16,034 bases of DNA from JBGPLH01 sp041486365 [NCBI: Thermodesulfobacteriota bacterium] (lineage in GTDB: Bacteria; JAUYMQ01): assembly GCA_041486365.1 (NCBI GenBank), contig JBGPLH010000039.1:1-16034 (forward strand), written 5' to 3'. Positions 6,805 to 12,949 of the stretch are shown here, one piece after another. The position numbers were made by a program, and so were the translations under genes. The notes under the pieces are model-generated. The model worked only from the letters and a program-made list of their open reading frames with translations, was not told the DNA's origin and ran no database searches. Position 1 is the first letter of the stretch, and each line of letters begins with the position of its first letter.

Positions 6805-8106
6805 ATGGGTGAAGAGCTGCGCGCATCGGATGTGATCGTCGTCGGTGCGGGACCCGCGGGATCCATTGCCGCGGTCATCCTCGCGCGCGCGGGGGTCCGC
6901 GTGACCCTGTTCGACAAGGCAAGGTTTCCCAGGGACAAGATCTGCGGCGACGCGGTCGGCCTGGACGCCGTCCGGGTGCTCCGGCGCCTCGATCTCCTGG
7001 CATCGGTCCACGACGCCGGGGCGGTTCCCATCTCCGAGACCTTCCTCACATCCCCCGGGGGGAAGTCGGCCCGTTTCGTCGCACCACCGGCGACGCCCCA
7101 GAAGCGAGGCTTCATTCTCCCCCGTCTGATCCTCGACCGCGTCCTCGTCGAGGCGGCGGTGAAGTCCGGGGCGAACCTGGTCGAGGGCTTCAAGGTTCGG
7201 GGACCGATCCTCGAGAACGGGCAGGTGGTGGGGATCGAAGGGGGCACCGAGAAGGGGCAGGCGCAATCCTGCCGTGCGCCCGTGGTCATCGCGGCCGACG
7301 GGGCTCATTCCGTCCTCGCGCGCACGCTCGGACTGCGCCGCGCCCATCCGCGGGGGCGGGCCTTCGCGGTCCGGGCGTATTACGAAGGGGTCCAGGGCCT
7401 GGGCTCCTCGCTCGAGCTGCACTACGTGAAAGAGATCCTGCCGGCCTACGGCTGGATCTTCCCGACGGGACCCTCCACCGCGAACGTCGGCATCGGGGTG
7501 TGGGGGGGCGAGCGGGACAGCAAGGAGCTTCGCCCTCTTCTGGACAAGTTCGTCACGCAGAATCCCTTTGCCCGGCAGCGGCTGGCCGGGGCGAAGGAGG
7601 TGACCCCGTTGCGGGGGTGGCCGCTGGATCTCGGGAACAACGCGGGTCGCTGCTCGCGCGCCGGCCTTCTCGTGATCGGTGATGCGGCGTCCTTCGTCGA
7701 TCCGATCACCGGAGAGGGAATCGGAACGGCCCTCGTCTCGGCGGAGTTGGCCGCCGCCACGGCCCTGGAAGCCCTGAAGCACGGCGAGTTTTCCGAGCGC
7801 AAGTTCCATGGCTACGATGCGGCCTGGCGGCGGAAGCTCGGATGGGATTTCCGCGGTGGCGCCGCGCTGCAACGCCTGATGGCCCGCCCGGGCGCCGTGG
7901 AAGCGATCATCGGGCGCGCGGCGCGCGATGAAATGATCGCGGCCCTCATCAGCTCCATCGTGGGCGGAGCCATCCCGAAATACCTCGCGTTCCATCCATT
8001 GGTCCTGGCCCGATTCATGTTCGGAAAACGGATGCCGCTCCCGGGGCCCCGCCGGCGAAAGCGCCCGGAACCCGCCCCCGGCGGGCGAGGAGAGCGCGAT
8101 GCGTGA
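6805..8106 (+). CDS. Geranylgeranyl-reductase-family FAD-dependent oxidoreductase
   Basis: The 433-residue flavoprotein begins at an ATG 20 bases after the previous gene, behind an AAGGGGGAGA purine run. The N-terminal FAD fold shows VVGAGPAG (GxGxxG at 14-19). The KICGDAVG segment with Cys47 is the position conserved in geranylgeranyl reductase/FixC-like proteins. An ADGAHSVLAR motif comes mid-protein, and the second FAD motif is GDAASFVDPITGEGIG, with Asp293. The family reduces isolated double bonds, as in geranylgeranyl chains of chlorophyll, archaeal lipids or menaquinone side chains, though bacterial members have varied substrates. The C-terminus is basic and proline-rich. It overlaps the thiolase-like gene by eight bases, so the two are probably translated together. 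The substrate cannot be told from sequence. Confidence 0.88.
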   Translation: MGEELRASDVIVVGAGPAGSIAAVILARAGVRVTLFDKARFPRDKICGDAVGLDAVRVLRRLDLLASVHDAGAVPISETFLTSPGGKSARFVAPPATPQKRGFILPRLILDRVLVEAAVKSGANLVEGFKVRGPILENGQVVGIEGGTEKGQAQSCRAPVVIAADGAHSVLARTLGLRRAHPRGRAFAVRAYYEGVQGLGSSLELHYVKEILPAYGWIFPTGPSTANVGIGVWGGERDSKELRPLLDKFVTQNPFARQRLAGAKEVTPLRGWPLDLGNNAGRCSRAGLLVIGDAASFVDPITGEGIGTALVSAELAAATALEALKHGEFSERKFHGYDAAWRRKLGWDFRGGAALQRLMARPGAVEAIIGRAARDEMIAALISSIVGGAIPKYLAFHPLVLARFMFGKRMPLPGPRRRKRPEPAPGGRGERDA

Positions 8107-9271
8107 CGTGGTCGTCGCCGGCGTGGGCATGACGAATTTCGGGGTCTTCCCCGAGCGGCGTCTCGAGGATCTGATCCACGAAGCGGGGAAGGCCGCGCTC
8201 GCCGACGCGGGACTCTGGGACGAGCGGAGCGCGATCGAGGCGCTCTACGTGGGAAACTTCTCGGCCGAGGGGTTCAGCCATCAGAACCATCTCGCGCCGG
8301 TGGCGGCGCGGGCGCTGGGGCTTTCGGGCATTCCGGCCACGCGCACGGAGGGGGCCTGCGCATCCAGCGGCCTCGCAATGCGCGAGGCGTCGCTTCTGGT
8401 GATGGCGGGCGTGTACGATCTCGTTCTCGTCGTCGGCGTCGAAAAGATGAACGGGTTGCTCGAGACGGCGGGCGTCACGCGGGTGCTGGCCGAGGCGGCC
8501 CACGCGCGGGAGGAGATGGCGGCCGGGGCGACGTTCCCGTCGCTGTTCGCGATGATCGCGCGGCGGCACATGCACCAGTACGGCACGACGCGGGAGATGC
8601 TCTCCTCGGTCGCCGTGAAGAATCACCGCCACGGGTTGCACAACCCGCGCGCCCACATGCGAAAGGAGATCACGCTCGAGAAGGCCATGGCCGCCCAGCC
8701 CATCTGCGATCCGCTGAACCTCTTCGACTGCTCGCTCGTCTCCGACGGCGCGGCGGCCGTGGTGCTCACGACGGCCGATCGGGCGCGCGGGCTCGCCGGG
8801 ACGCCGATCCGCGTCATCGCCGCGGGGCAGGCATCCGATCTCCCCTGCCTCCACGACAAGCCCGACATCACGGTCTCGCGGGCGACGGTGCTGGCGGCGA
8901 AGCGGGCCCTCGATCATGCGGGCCTCCGGCCCTCGGACGTGGATCTGGCCGAGGTGCACGACTGCTTCACGATCGCCGAGATCCTCGCGACGGAGGACAT
9001 CGGCTTCTTCGAGAAGGGGAAGGGCGGACCGGCGGCGCTGGAGGGCGCCACCACGTTCGGGGGTGTCATCCCGGTGAACGTGAGCGGCGGGCTGAAATCG
9101 AAGGGCCATCCGGTGGGCGCGACGGGCCTGGCCCAGGTGGTCGAGGTGGTGACGCAGCTTCGCGGAGACGCGGGCGAGCGCCAGGTCAAGGGCGCCGAGG
9201 TCGGCCTCACCCACAACCTCGGCGGCTCCGGCGCGACCTGCACCGTGCACCTGTTCCGGAGGGAGTCGTGA
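8099..9271 (+). CDS. Thiolase-like acyl-CoA acetyltransferase (SCP2/DUF35-partner type)
   Basis: The 390-residue protein has the thiolase fold. The nucleophile is Cys87 in GACASSG, and the C-terminal His337 lies in SKGHPVGATG. The third active-site segment reads HDCFTIAE (His287) where classical biosynthetic thiolases have NEAF. This places it with the SCP2-thiolase/archaeal acetyl-CoA acetyltransferase branch, members of which work with a separate DUF35 protein. That partner is the next gene, starting at GTG within the stop of this one. The reaction would be condensation or cleavage of 3-ketoacyl-CoA. The start at 8099 lies inside the last codons of the flavoprotein gene (8-base overlap). 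The true acyl substrate is unknown. Confidence 0.92.
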   Translation: MRDVVVAGVGMTNFGVFPERRLEDLIHEAGKAALADAGLWDERSAIEALYVGNFSAEGFSHQNHLAPVAARALGLSGIPATRTEGACASSGLAMREASLLVMAGVYDLVLVVGVEKMNGLLETAGVTRVLAEAAHAREEMAAGATFPSLFAMIARRHMHQYGTTREMLSSVAVKNHRHGLHNPRAHMRKEITLEKAMAAQPICDPLNLFDCSLVSDGAAAVVLTTADRARGLAGTPIRVIAAGQASDLPCLHDKPDITVSRATVLAAKRALDHAGLRPSDVDLAEVHDCFTIAEILATEDIGFFEKGKGGPAALEGATTFGGVIPVNVSGGLKSKGHPVGATGLAQVVEVVTQLRGDAGERQVKGAEVGLTHNLGGSGATCTVHLFRRES

Positions 9272-9603
9272 GCGCGGGGAGCGTGGCGGGGATGCACTGC
9301 GGCGCCTGCGGCGCACAGACGGCGCCGCCGCAGCCGGTGTGCCCGAAGTGCGGGGACGACCATCGGCTAGAGGCGCGGGCGATCCCGGGGGAAGGGCGGC
9401 TGTACAGCTTCACGATCGTGCGCGTGCCGCCGGAAGGTCTCGAAGGCGACGCGCCCTATGCGCTGGGCATCATCGAGCTGCCGGGCGGCGCGAGGATCAC
9501 GGCGCGGATCGACACCAAGGATTTCGATGCGCTGGTGGTGGATGGGCCTGTGCGACTCGCGCGGGAACAGAAGGGCGTTTATTTCTTCGCGCCGCCGGAT
9601 TGA
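9268..9603 (+). CDS. DUF35 OB-fold/zinc-ribbon protein, thiolase partner
   Basis: The 111-residue protein starts at GTG 9268, overlapping the thiolase stop by four bases (GTGA). A rubredoxin-like zinc ribbon comes first: Cys11, Cys14, Cys25 and Cys28 in two CxxC pairs. A DUF35 OB-fold follows, with the GEGRLYSFTIVRVPP and PYALGIIEL strands. The family binds CoA-linked substrates and bridges thiolase with a downstream enzyme. In archaea it links acetoacetyl-CoA thiolase to HMG-CoA synthase. No HMG-CoA synthase is seen in this window. Overlap and gene order indicate a stable complex with the thiolase. Confidence 0.9.
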   Translation: MSAGSVAGMHCGACGAQTAPPQPVCPKCGDDHRLEARAIPGEGRLYSFTIVRVPPEGLEGDAPYALGIIELPGGARITARIDTKDFDALVVDGPVRLAREQKGVYFFAPPD

Positions 9604-9628
9604 GGAACGGAGCTCGCGAGGATCTGGA

Positions 9629-9696
9629 AGGGGGCGACACCCCTCGCGCCTCAACCCAGGGTCCGGAACCCCGCTGAGGCGGCGCAGAGCGCCGCC
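9629..9696. terminator. Nested inverted repeats between convergent genes (bidirectional terminator)
   Basis: The 114-base gap between the convergent DUF35 and BFD genes is packed with stems. These are AGGGG/CCCCT at 9629-9633 and 9640-9644, CGCCTCA/TGAGGCG at 9647-9653 and 9675-9681, a small GGGT/ACCC stem inside it, and a strong 8-bp stem GGCGGCGC-AGA-GCGCCGCC at 9678-9696. The last one overlaps the arm of the previous stem, so the two are mutually exclusive. No long U-run follows on either strand. A bidirectional transcript end is the simplest reading; a dispersed intergenic repeat family is the alternative. Confidence 0.55.
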
Positions 9697-9717
9697 CTCC
9701 CAAACGGGCAGAGGGCG

Positions 9718-10197
9718 TCACGCCGCCCCCGCCGGCCCCCGCCACGGCTCGTCATCCCGATTCAGGTAGATGACCACATCGAGATCCGCGGCGATGTACT
9801 CCCGCAGCCGGTCCTCGACCCACTTCAGCGTCCCCTCGTCCACGTCGCCCTTGACCCGCACCTCCACGGTGAGGTCGTAGGCGTCCACGAACTGGATCTC
9901 GTAGTTCTTCTTTGCCAGCTCCGGCGCGACGCCGTTCTCGACGGTGGCCTCCGCCCGAAGCCGGAGCTCCATGTCGGCGAAGTGGATGTCCTCGTCGGTG
10001 ACAGTGGGGGGCAGGCCGGCCATCTCGCCCAGGATCCCCTCCACGTCCACCCGGCAGGACCCGCAGGTGCCGGCCGCGTTGCAGACCTCGGTCACGTCAT
10101 CGACGGTCTTGCAGCCGTGCTCCTGGATGATGTGGCGCAAGCGCGTGTCGCTGATCCCCATGCACTTGCAGATGAGACGCTTGATCGGACCCGGCAT
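9718..10197 (-). CDS. BFD-type [2Fe-2S] protein with an unassigned C-terminal domain
   Basis: The 159-residue protein starts at the ATG whose last base is 10197; a longer in-frame GTG start (10281) would add a Pro/Arg-rich stretch and is not favoured. Residues 8-52 match the bacterioferritin-associated ferredoxin (BFD) helix-turn-helix fold: CxC at Cys10/Cys12 and CxxC at Cys45/Cys48, the four ligands of a [2Fe-2S] cluster, with TVDDVTEVCNAAGTCGSC as the second ligand loop. Cys29 and Cys39 are extra. Residues 65-159 form a second region rich in charged residues that I cannot assign. Its end alternates strand and helix (YEIQFVDAYDLTVEVRV, then a Trp-containing helix). Such proteins pass electrons or bind regulatory clusters. 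It diverges from a Rieske gene. Confidence 0.82.
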   Translation of the reverse strand: MPGPIKRLICKCMGISDTRLRHIIQEHGCKTVDDVTEVCNAAGTCGSCRVDVEGILGEMAGLPPTVTDEDIHFADMELRLRAEATVENGVAPELAKKNYEIQFVDAYDLTVEVRVKGDVDEGTLKWVEDRLREYIAADLDVVIYLNRDDEPWRGPAGAA

Positions 10198-10289
10198 GGA
10201 GTTTCCCGGTGGGCCAGGGGGGTTGTGGCGGACTTCCGCCCGGCCGGGGCGCGCAGGATCCCCGGGGCGCCGAGAAGGCACCGATGATT

Positions 10290-10318
10290 CCTATCGGCCG
10301 AAGGGGCTCCGGACTCAA
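10290..10318 (-). promoter_or_regulatory. Possible promoter for the BFD gene
   Basis: Read on the minus strand, TTGAGT (10313-10318) and GATAGG (10290-10295) stand 17 bases apart, giving a start of transcription near 10283 and a leader of about 85 bases. The -10 match is poor (3 of 6), so this is a weak candidate, listed because it lies back to back with the plus-strand candidate. Confidence 0.25.
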
Positions 10319-10329
10319 GGGCCCGCGCC

Positions 10330-10356
10330 TTGACCCCCGGGAGCCCGCCCGATAAC
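10330..10356 (+). promoter_or_regulatory. Possible promoter for the Rieske-DUF1858 gene pair
   Basis: TTGACC (10330-10335) matches a sigma-70 -35 box at five of six bases. GATAAC (10351-10356) matches -10 at four of six, but the spacer is only 15 bases. The start of transcription would fall near 10363, about 30 bases before the ATG at 10393. It lies 12 bases from the candidate promoter facing the other way, so one regulator could control both. Confidence 0.35.
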
Positions 10357-10392
10357 GTGGCCGCGGGATCGGTATCCACCGAAGGGGGCCCG

Positions 10393-10794
10393 ATGGTCGA
10401 GATCGAACGGGACGCGCCGCGTGAGCCCAGGGAGCGCCCGCCGTCCGCAACGATCCTGGCGGCGCGCGCATCCGAGATCCCGGAGGGGGGCTGCAAGCTG
10501 ATCGCCCACGGCCACAGCCGCATCGCCATCTTCCGCGTGGAGGGCGCCCTGTACGCGATCGACGATCACTGCCCCCACGAGGGCTGGAGCCTCGCCTCCG
10601 GCACGATCGAGGGATCAGTGCTGACCTGCGTGGGCCACGATTGGCAGATCGACGTCCGGTCGGGCGCCTGCCTCACGATGAGGAAGTACCGCGTGAAGCG
10701 CTTCGAGGTGATCGTCGACGGTGACGAGGTCTGGCTCAAAGTGCCCGCCGAGCAGGAAGGCGCTCCGGGACCCTTCCGGGGAGGCGCTCGATGA
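10393..10794 (+). CDS. Rieske-type [2Fe-2S] ferredoxin
   Basis: The 133-residue protein carries the Rieske cluster motif: Cys60-Pro-His62 and Cys79-Val-Gly-His82, that is CxH-16-CxxH, two cysteines and two histidines binding one [2Fe-2S]. The lead-in strand (IAIFRVEGALYAIDDHCPHEG) and the trailing GHDWQIDVRSG are typical of soluble, dioxygenase-ferredoxin/NirD-like Rieske proteins. There is no membrane anchor and no disulfide cysteine pair as found in cytochrome bc1 Rieske subunits. The start at 10393 has GAAGGGGG just upstream; an in-frame start at 10330 would overlap the candidate promoter. It overlaps the next gene by ATGA. It probably carries electrons in the cytoplasm; the partner enzyme is not in this window. 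Confidence 0.9.
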   Translation: MVEIERDAPREPRERPPSATILAARASEIPEGGCKLIAHGHSRIAIFRVEGALYAIDDHCPHEGWSLASGTIEGSVLTCVGHDWQIDVRSGACLTMRKYRVKRFEVIVDGDEVWLKVPAEQEGAPGPFRGGAR

Positions 10795-11282
10795 CGGTCT
10801 GGATCCTGGTGGCGATGTTGCTGGTCGGGCTCGCTTTCTGGGTGACGCGGCTGCGCGATCGCGTCGCCCGCCTCGACGACGCGCTCCGCGAGCTGCGCTC
10901 GGACGCTTACGCCGAGCAGTACGACCTGCGTGACAAGGTCTCACTGCTGGAAGAGGAGATCCGCAAGCTCGGGTTCGAGCAGCGCCGCCGCGCCGGCACG
11001 CTCCGGGTCACCGCGGGGACCACGATGGGCGAGGCGCTCGCGATGCACCCGCTCGTGCAGCCGCTGCTGGAGAGCTTCGCCACGACCGGCTGCTCGATCC
11101 GGGAGGTCTCCGCACAGCAGACCCTCGAGCAGACCGCCCGCGACTACAAGGCCGACCCGGTCGCTATGGTGGCGAAGCTCCAGGCGCTCCTCGACGACCC
11201 CGACCACTTCCAGATGCCCGCGCGCGGCGAGGTGCGGGTGGCGGAGCCGGGGAGCCTGCTCCAGATCGATCTGAAGTCCTAG
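10791..11282 (+). CDS. Membrane-anchored coiled-coil protein with DUF1858-like domain
   Basis: The 163-residue protein starts in the ATGA overlap with the Rieske gene. Residues 3-19 form one hydrophobic helix (VWILVAMLLVGLAFWVT), then a charged coiled coil runs from about 20 to 66. Residues about 72-138 look like the DUF1858 / ScdA-N type helical domain: TTMGEALAMHPLVQPLLESF, a GC turn (Cys101), a TLEQTARDYKAD helix and a closing LQALLDD. In that family a CxxC-type pair is common near this turn, but only one cysteine is present here. The family is tied to iron-sulfur or disulfide chemistry and repair of Fe-S centres. Translational overlap with a Rieske gene supports an Fe-S link. Its stop shares a CTAG with the convergent NUDIX gene. 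Confidence 0.75.
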   Translation: MTVWILVAMLLVGLAFWVTRLRDRVARLDDALRELRSDAYAEQYDLRDKVSLLEEEIRKLGFEQRRRAGTLRVTAGTTMGEALAMHPLVQPLLESFATTGCSIREVSAQQTLEQTARDYKADPVAMVAKLQALLDDPDHFQMPARGEVRVAEPGSLLQIDLKS

Positions 11283-11707
11283 GTTGGGGGTCGCGCGAGC
11301 AGCAAGCCGATCACCTCCTCATCCGCCGGCAGCATCTCGTAGGAAGACAATTCCGAGGGCTTGGCCCAGGCGTGCTCGAGGCCGCCGGAGGCGTGGTCGA
11401 GGGGTCGCGCGTCCGGATCGATCGCGCAGCGATAGAAGAGCAGCAGCACCCGGCGGTCGGGGTAGTCGTGGAACTTCACCTGGAAGATCCCCCCGACCTC
11501 GACATCCACGCCGAGCTCCTCGCGGATCTCCCGGGCGAGGCACGCCTCCGGAGTCTCTCCCTCCTCGAGCTTTCCCCCAGGGAACTCCCAGTAGCCGGGC
11601 ATGAAGCCGCCGGGCGGGCGGCGCGCGATGAGGAGCGCGCCGTCGTCCCTGGAGACGAGACCCGCGGCGACGATCAGGAAGGGAAGGGGGCGGGGCGGAT
11701 CGGCCAC
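11279..11707 (-). CDS. MutT-like NUDIX hydrolase
   Basis: The 142-residue protein starts at GTG (11705-11707), one base after the stop of the upstream TPR gene, so the pair is one operon. The NUDIX box is complete at residues 45-67: a Gly, five residues, Glu, seven residues, then REIREELGV. The segment before it, ARRPPGGFMPGYWEFPGGK, resembles MutT, which removes the oxidised nucleotide 8-oxo-dGTP from the pool. A phenylalanine/tryptophan pattern around WEFPGG favours the 8-oxo-dGTPase/CTP pyrophosphohydrolase subgroup, but other nucleoside diphosphate substrates are possible. Gene tails on the two strands overlap by four bases at 11279-11282. Confidence 0.9.
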   Translation of the reverse strand: MADPPRPLPFLIVAAGLVSRDDGALLIARRPPGGFMPGYWEFPGGKLEEGETPEACLAREIREELGVDVEVGGIFQVKFHDYPDRRVLLLFYRCAIDPDARPLDHASGGLEHAWAKPSELSSYEMLPADEEVIGLLLARPPT

Positions 11708-11708
11708 G

Positions 11709-12728
11709 TCACTCGTAACCCAGCTCGGCCAGCTCGTGCTCCCGGAAGCCGAGATAGTGCCCCACCTCGTGGAGCACCGTCTTGCGGATCTCGTCCAGCA
11801 GCTCCTCCCGGGTGGTGGCCACCTTCTCGAGGTTCTTGCGGAAGAGGAGGATCTGGTCGGGGACCGTGGCCTGGGCGAGCGAGGTCTTCTCCTCGTGCGG
11901 GGTGCCGACGAAGAGGCCGAGGATCTGGGGGCTCACGTTGTCCTCCGACACGACCCGGCGAGAGGGGAAGTCCTCCACGAGGACGGGAACATTGTGGAGG
12001 AACTCGCGCATGGGCGGATCGAGGGAGTCGAGGGCCTCCTCCGCCACCCGCTCGAAATCGTCGGGGGCGATCTCGAAGGGCAACGGGTAGTGATCGGCGT
12101 CGATCCCCGCGGCGCGCCCGAAGCACTCCCGGGCCTCGTCGCTCCGGCCGAGCTTTTCCAGCGTCAGGCCGCGGCGGTAGTGCGTGTCGGGATCGTCCGG
12201 CGCGAGTCGGATGGCCTTTTCCAGATCGAGGAGCGCCTTGCGGTAGTTCCCCTGCTCGAAGAGGATCCCGCCGCGCAGGGCGATGAACTCCGCCCGATCG
12301 GTCGCGAGGCCGATGGCCTTCTCGGCCATGGCGAGCGCCGCGCGCAGGTCGCCCAGCGTGAGGGCCGCCTTGGACTTGATGAAGTAGGCGTCGGCCGCAT
12401 CGATCAGCTCGAGGGGGCGCTTGAGCAGCCGGTCGCAGACCGTCTGGCCCTCCTCGGGGCGGCCGAGGTGATCGACGAGGAGCTCGGCGCGATTCAGCGC
12501 GGCCTTCACGAACCCGGGCTCCAGCCCGAGCGAGCTCTCGAAGGACGCAAGCGCATCCTCGTGGCGGCCGAGCATCATGAGCGCGTTGCCGCGGCTGTTC
12601 TGCGCGTCGGCGCTCTGCGGCGACATCGCGACGGCGCGATCGAAGCGATCGAGCGCCGCCTCGAAGTCACCCTCCTCGTAGTAGTCTTCGCCTTCCTCTA
12701 GAATCGCCCAGAACTCTTCGCTGCTCAT
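11709..12728 (-). CDS. TPR protein fused to a PF06262-type zincin domain
   Basis: The 339-residue protein starts at the ATG ending at 12728; an in-frame extension to 12791 would run over the candidate promoter. Residues about 8-211 are tetratricopeptide helices, about six, with the typical small-residue and Pro pattern (for example YYEEGDFEAALDRFDRAV, then the AMSPQSADA turn). Residues about 220-339 match the small zincin family PF06262/DUF1025: FERVAEEALDSLDP, NVPVLVEDFPS, LGLFVGTPHEE, a PDQILLFRKNLE strand, then HEVGH at 320-324 with further Glu/His residues in the last positions. HExxH at the very C-terminus is normal for this family. It is predicted to be a zinc peptidase or relic; no substrate is known. 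There is no signal peptide. Confidence 0.88.
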   Translation of the reverse strand: MSSEEFWAILEEGEDYYEEGDFEAALDRFDRAVAMSPQSADAQNSRGNALMMLGRHEDALASFESSLGLEPGFVKAALNRAELLVDHLGRPEEGQTVCDRLLKRPLELIDAADAYFIKSKAALTLGDLRAALAMAEKAIGLATDRAEFIALRGGILFEQGNYRKALLDLEKAIRLAPDDPDTHYRRGLTLEKLGRSDEARECFGRAAGIDADHYPLPFEIAPDDFERVAEEALDSLDPPMREFLHNVPVLVEDFPSRRVVSEDNVSPQILGLFVGTPHEEKTSLAQATVPDQILLFRKNLEKVATTREELLDEIRKTVLHEVGHYLGFREHELAELGYE

Positions 12729-12766
12729 GACGCGCGTTTTCCCCCACGAGGTGTCCGGCGCGGATG

Positions 12767-12795
12767 AGTCTAGCGGATGGGGGGAGCACAATCAA
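12767..12795 (-). promoter_or_regulatory. Sigma-70-like promoter for the TPR-zincin/NUDIX operon
   Basis: On the minus strand TTGATT (12790-12795) and TAGACT (12767-12772) are separated by exactly 17 bases; each matches consensus at four of six. Transcription would start near 12760, leaving a leader of about 30 bases before the ATG ending at 12728. It stands out in a very GC-rich gap. Confidence 0.5.
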
Positions 12796-12863
12796 CGCGC
12801 GCGTCGCCCGGAGCGTCATCGCCCGCCGAAGCGCCGCGCCGCCCGCCCGTCCGCGGGCCGGGT

Positions 12864-12892
12864 TTGGGCAATTCGGCCCGTTGTGTTATCTA
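12864..12892 (+). promoter_or_regulatory. Sigma-70-like promoter with extended -10 for the DEAD-box helicase gene
   Basis: TTGGGC (12864-12869) and TATCTA (12887-12892) are 17 bases apart, and a TG at 12884-12885 forms an extended -10. The TTGTGTTATCTATAGG stretch is the most AT-rich part of the 221-base divergent gap. Transcription would start near 12899, about 50 bases before the helicase ATG, leaving a leader long enough for control. A cold-shock type leader is possible but not shown. Confidence 0.55.
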
Positions 12893-12949
12893 TAGGTGCG
12901 CCTCCGGCCCCGTCCCCCCTGTCTCGCGCACCAGGAGAATCGCTTTCCC

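Noticed and set aside
5138-6826. A 562-codon minus-strand frame opposite the GGT-family gene
   Set aside because: Same cause; the sense protein has all family motifs and a good ribosome binding site.
11372-12701. Long plus-strand frames opposite the NUDIX and TPR-zincin genes
   Set aside because: The minus-strand products carry an intact NUDIX box and an HEVGH zincin motif, and a promoter candidate faces them.
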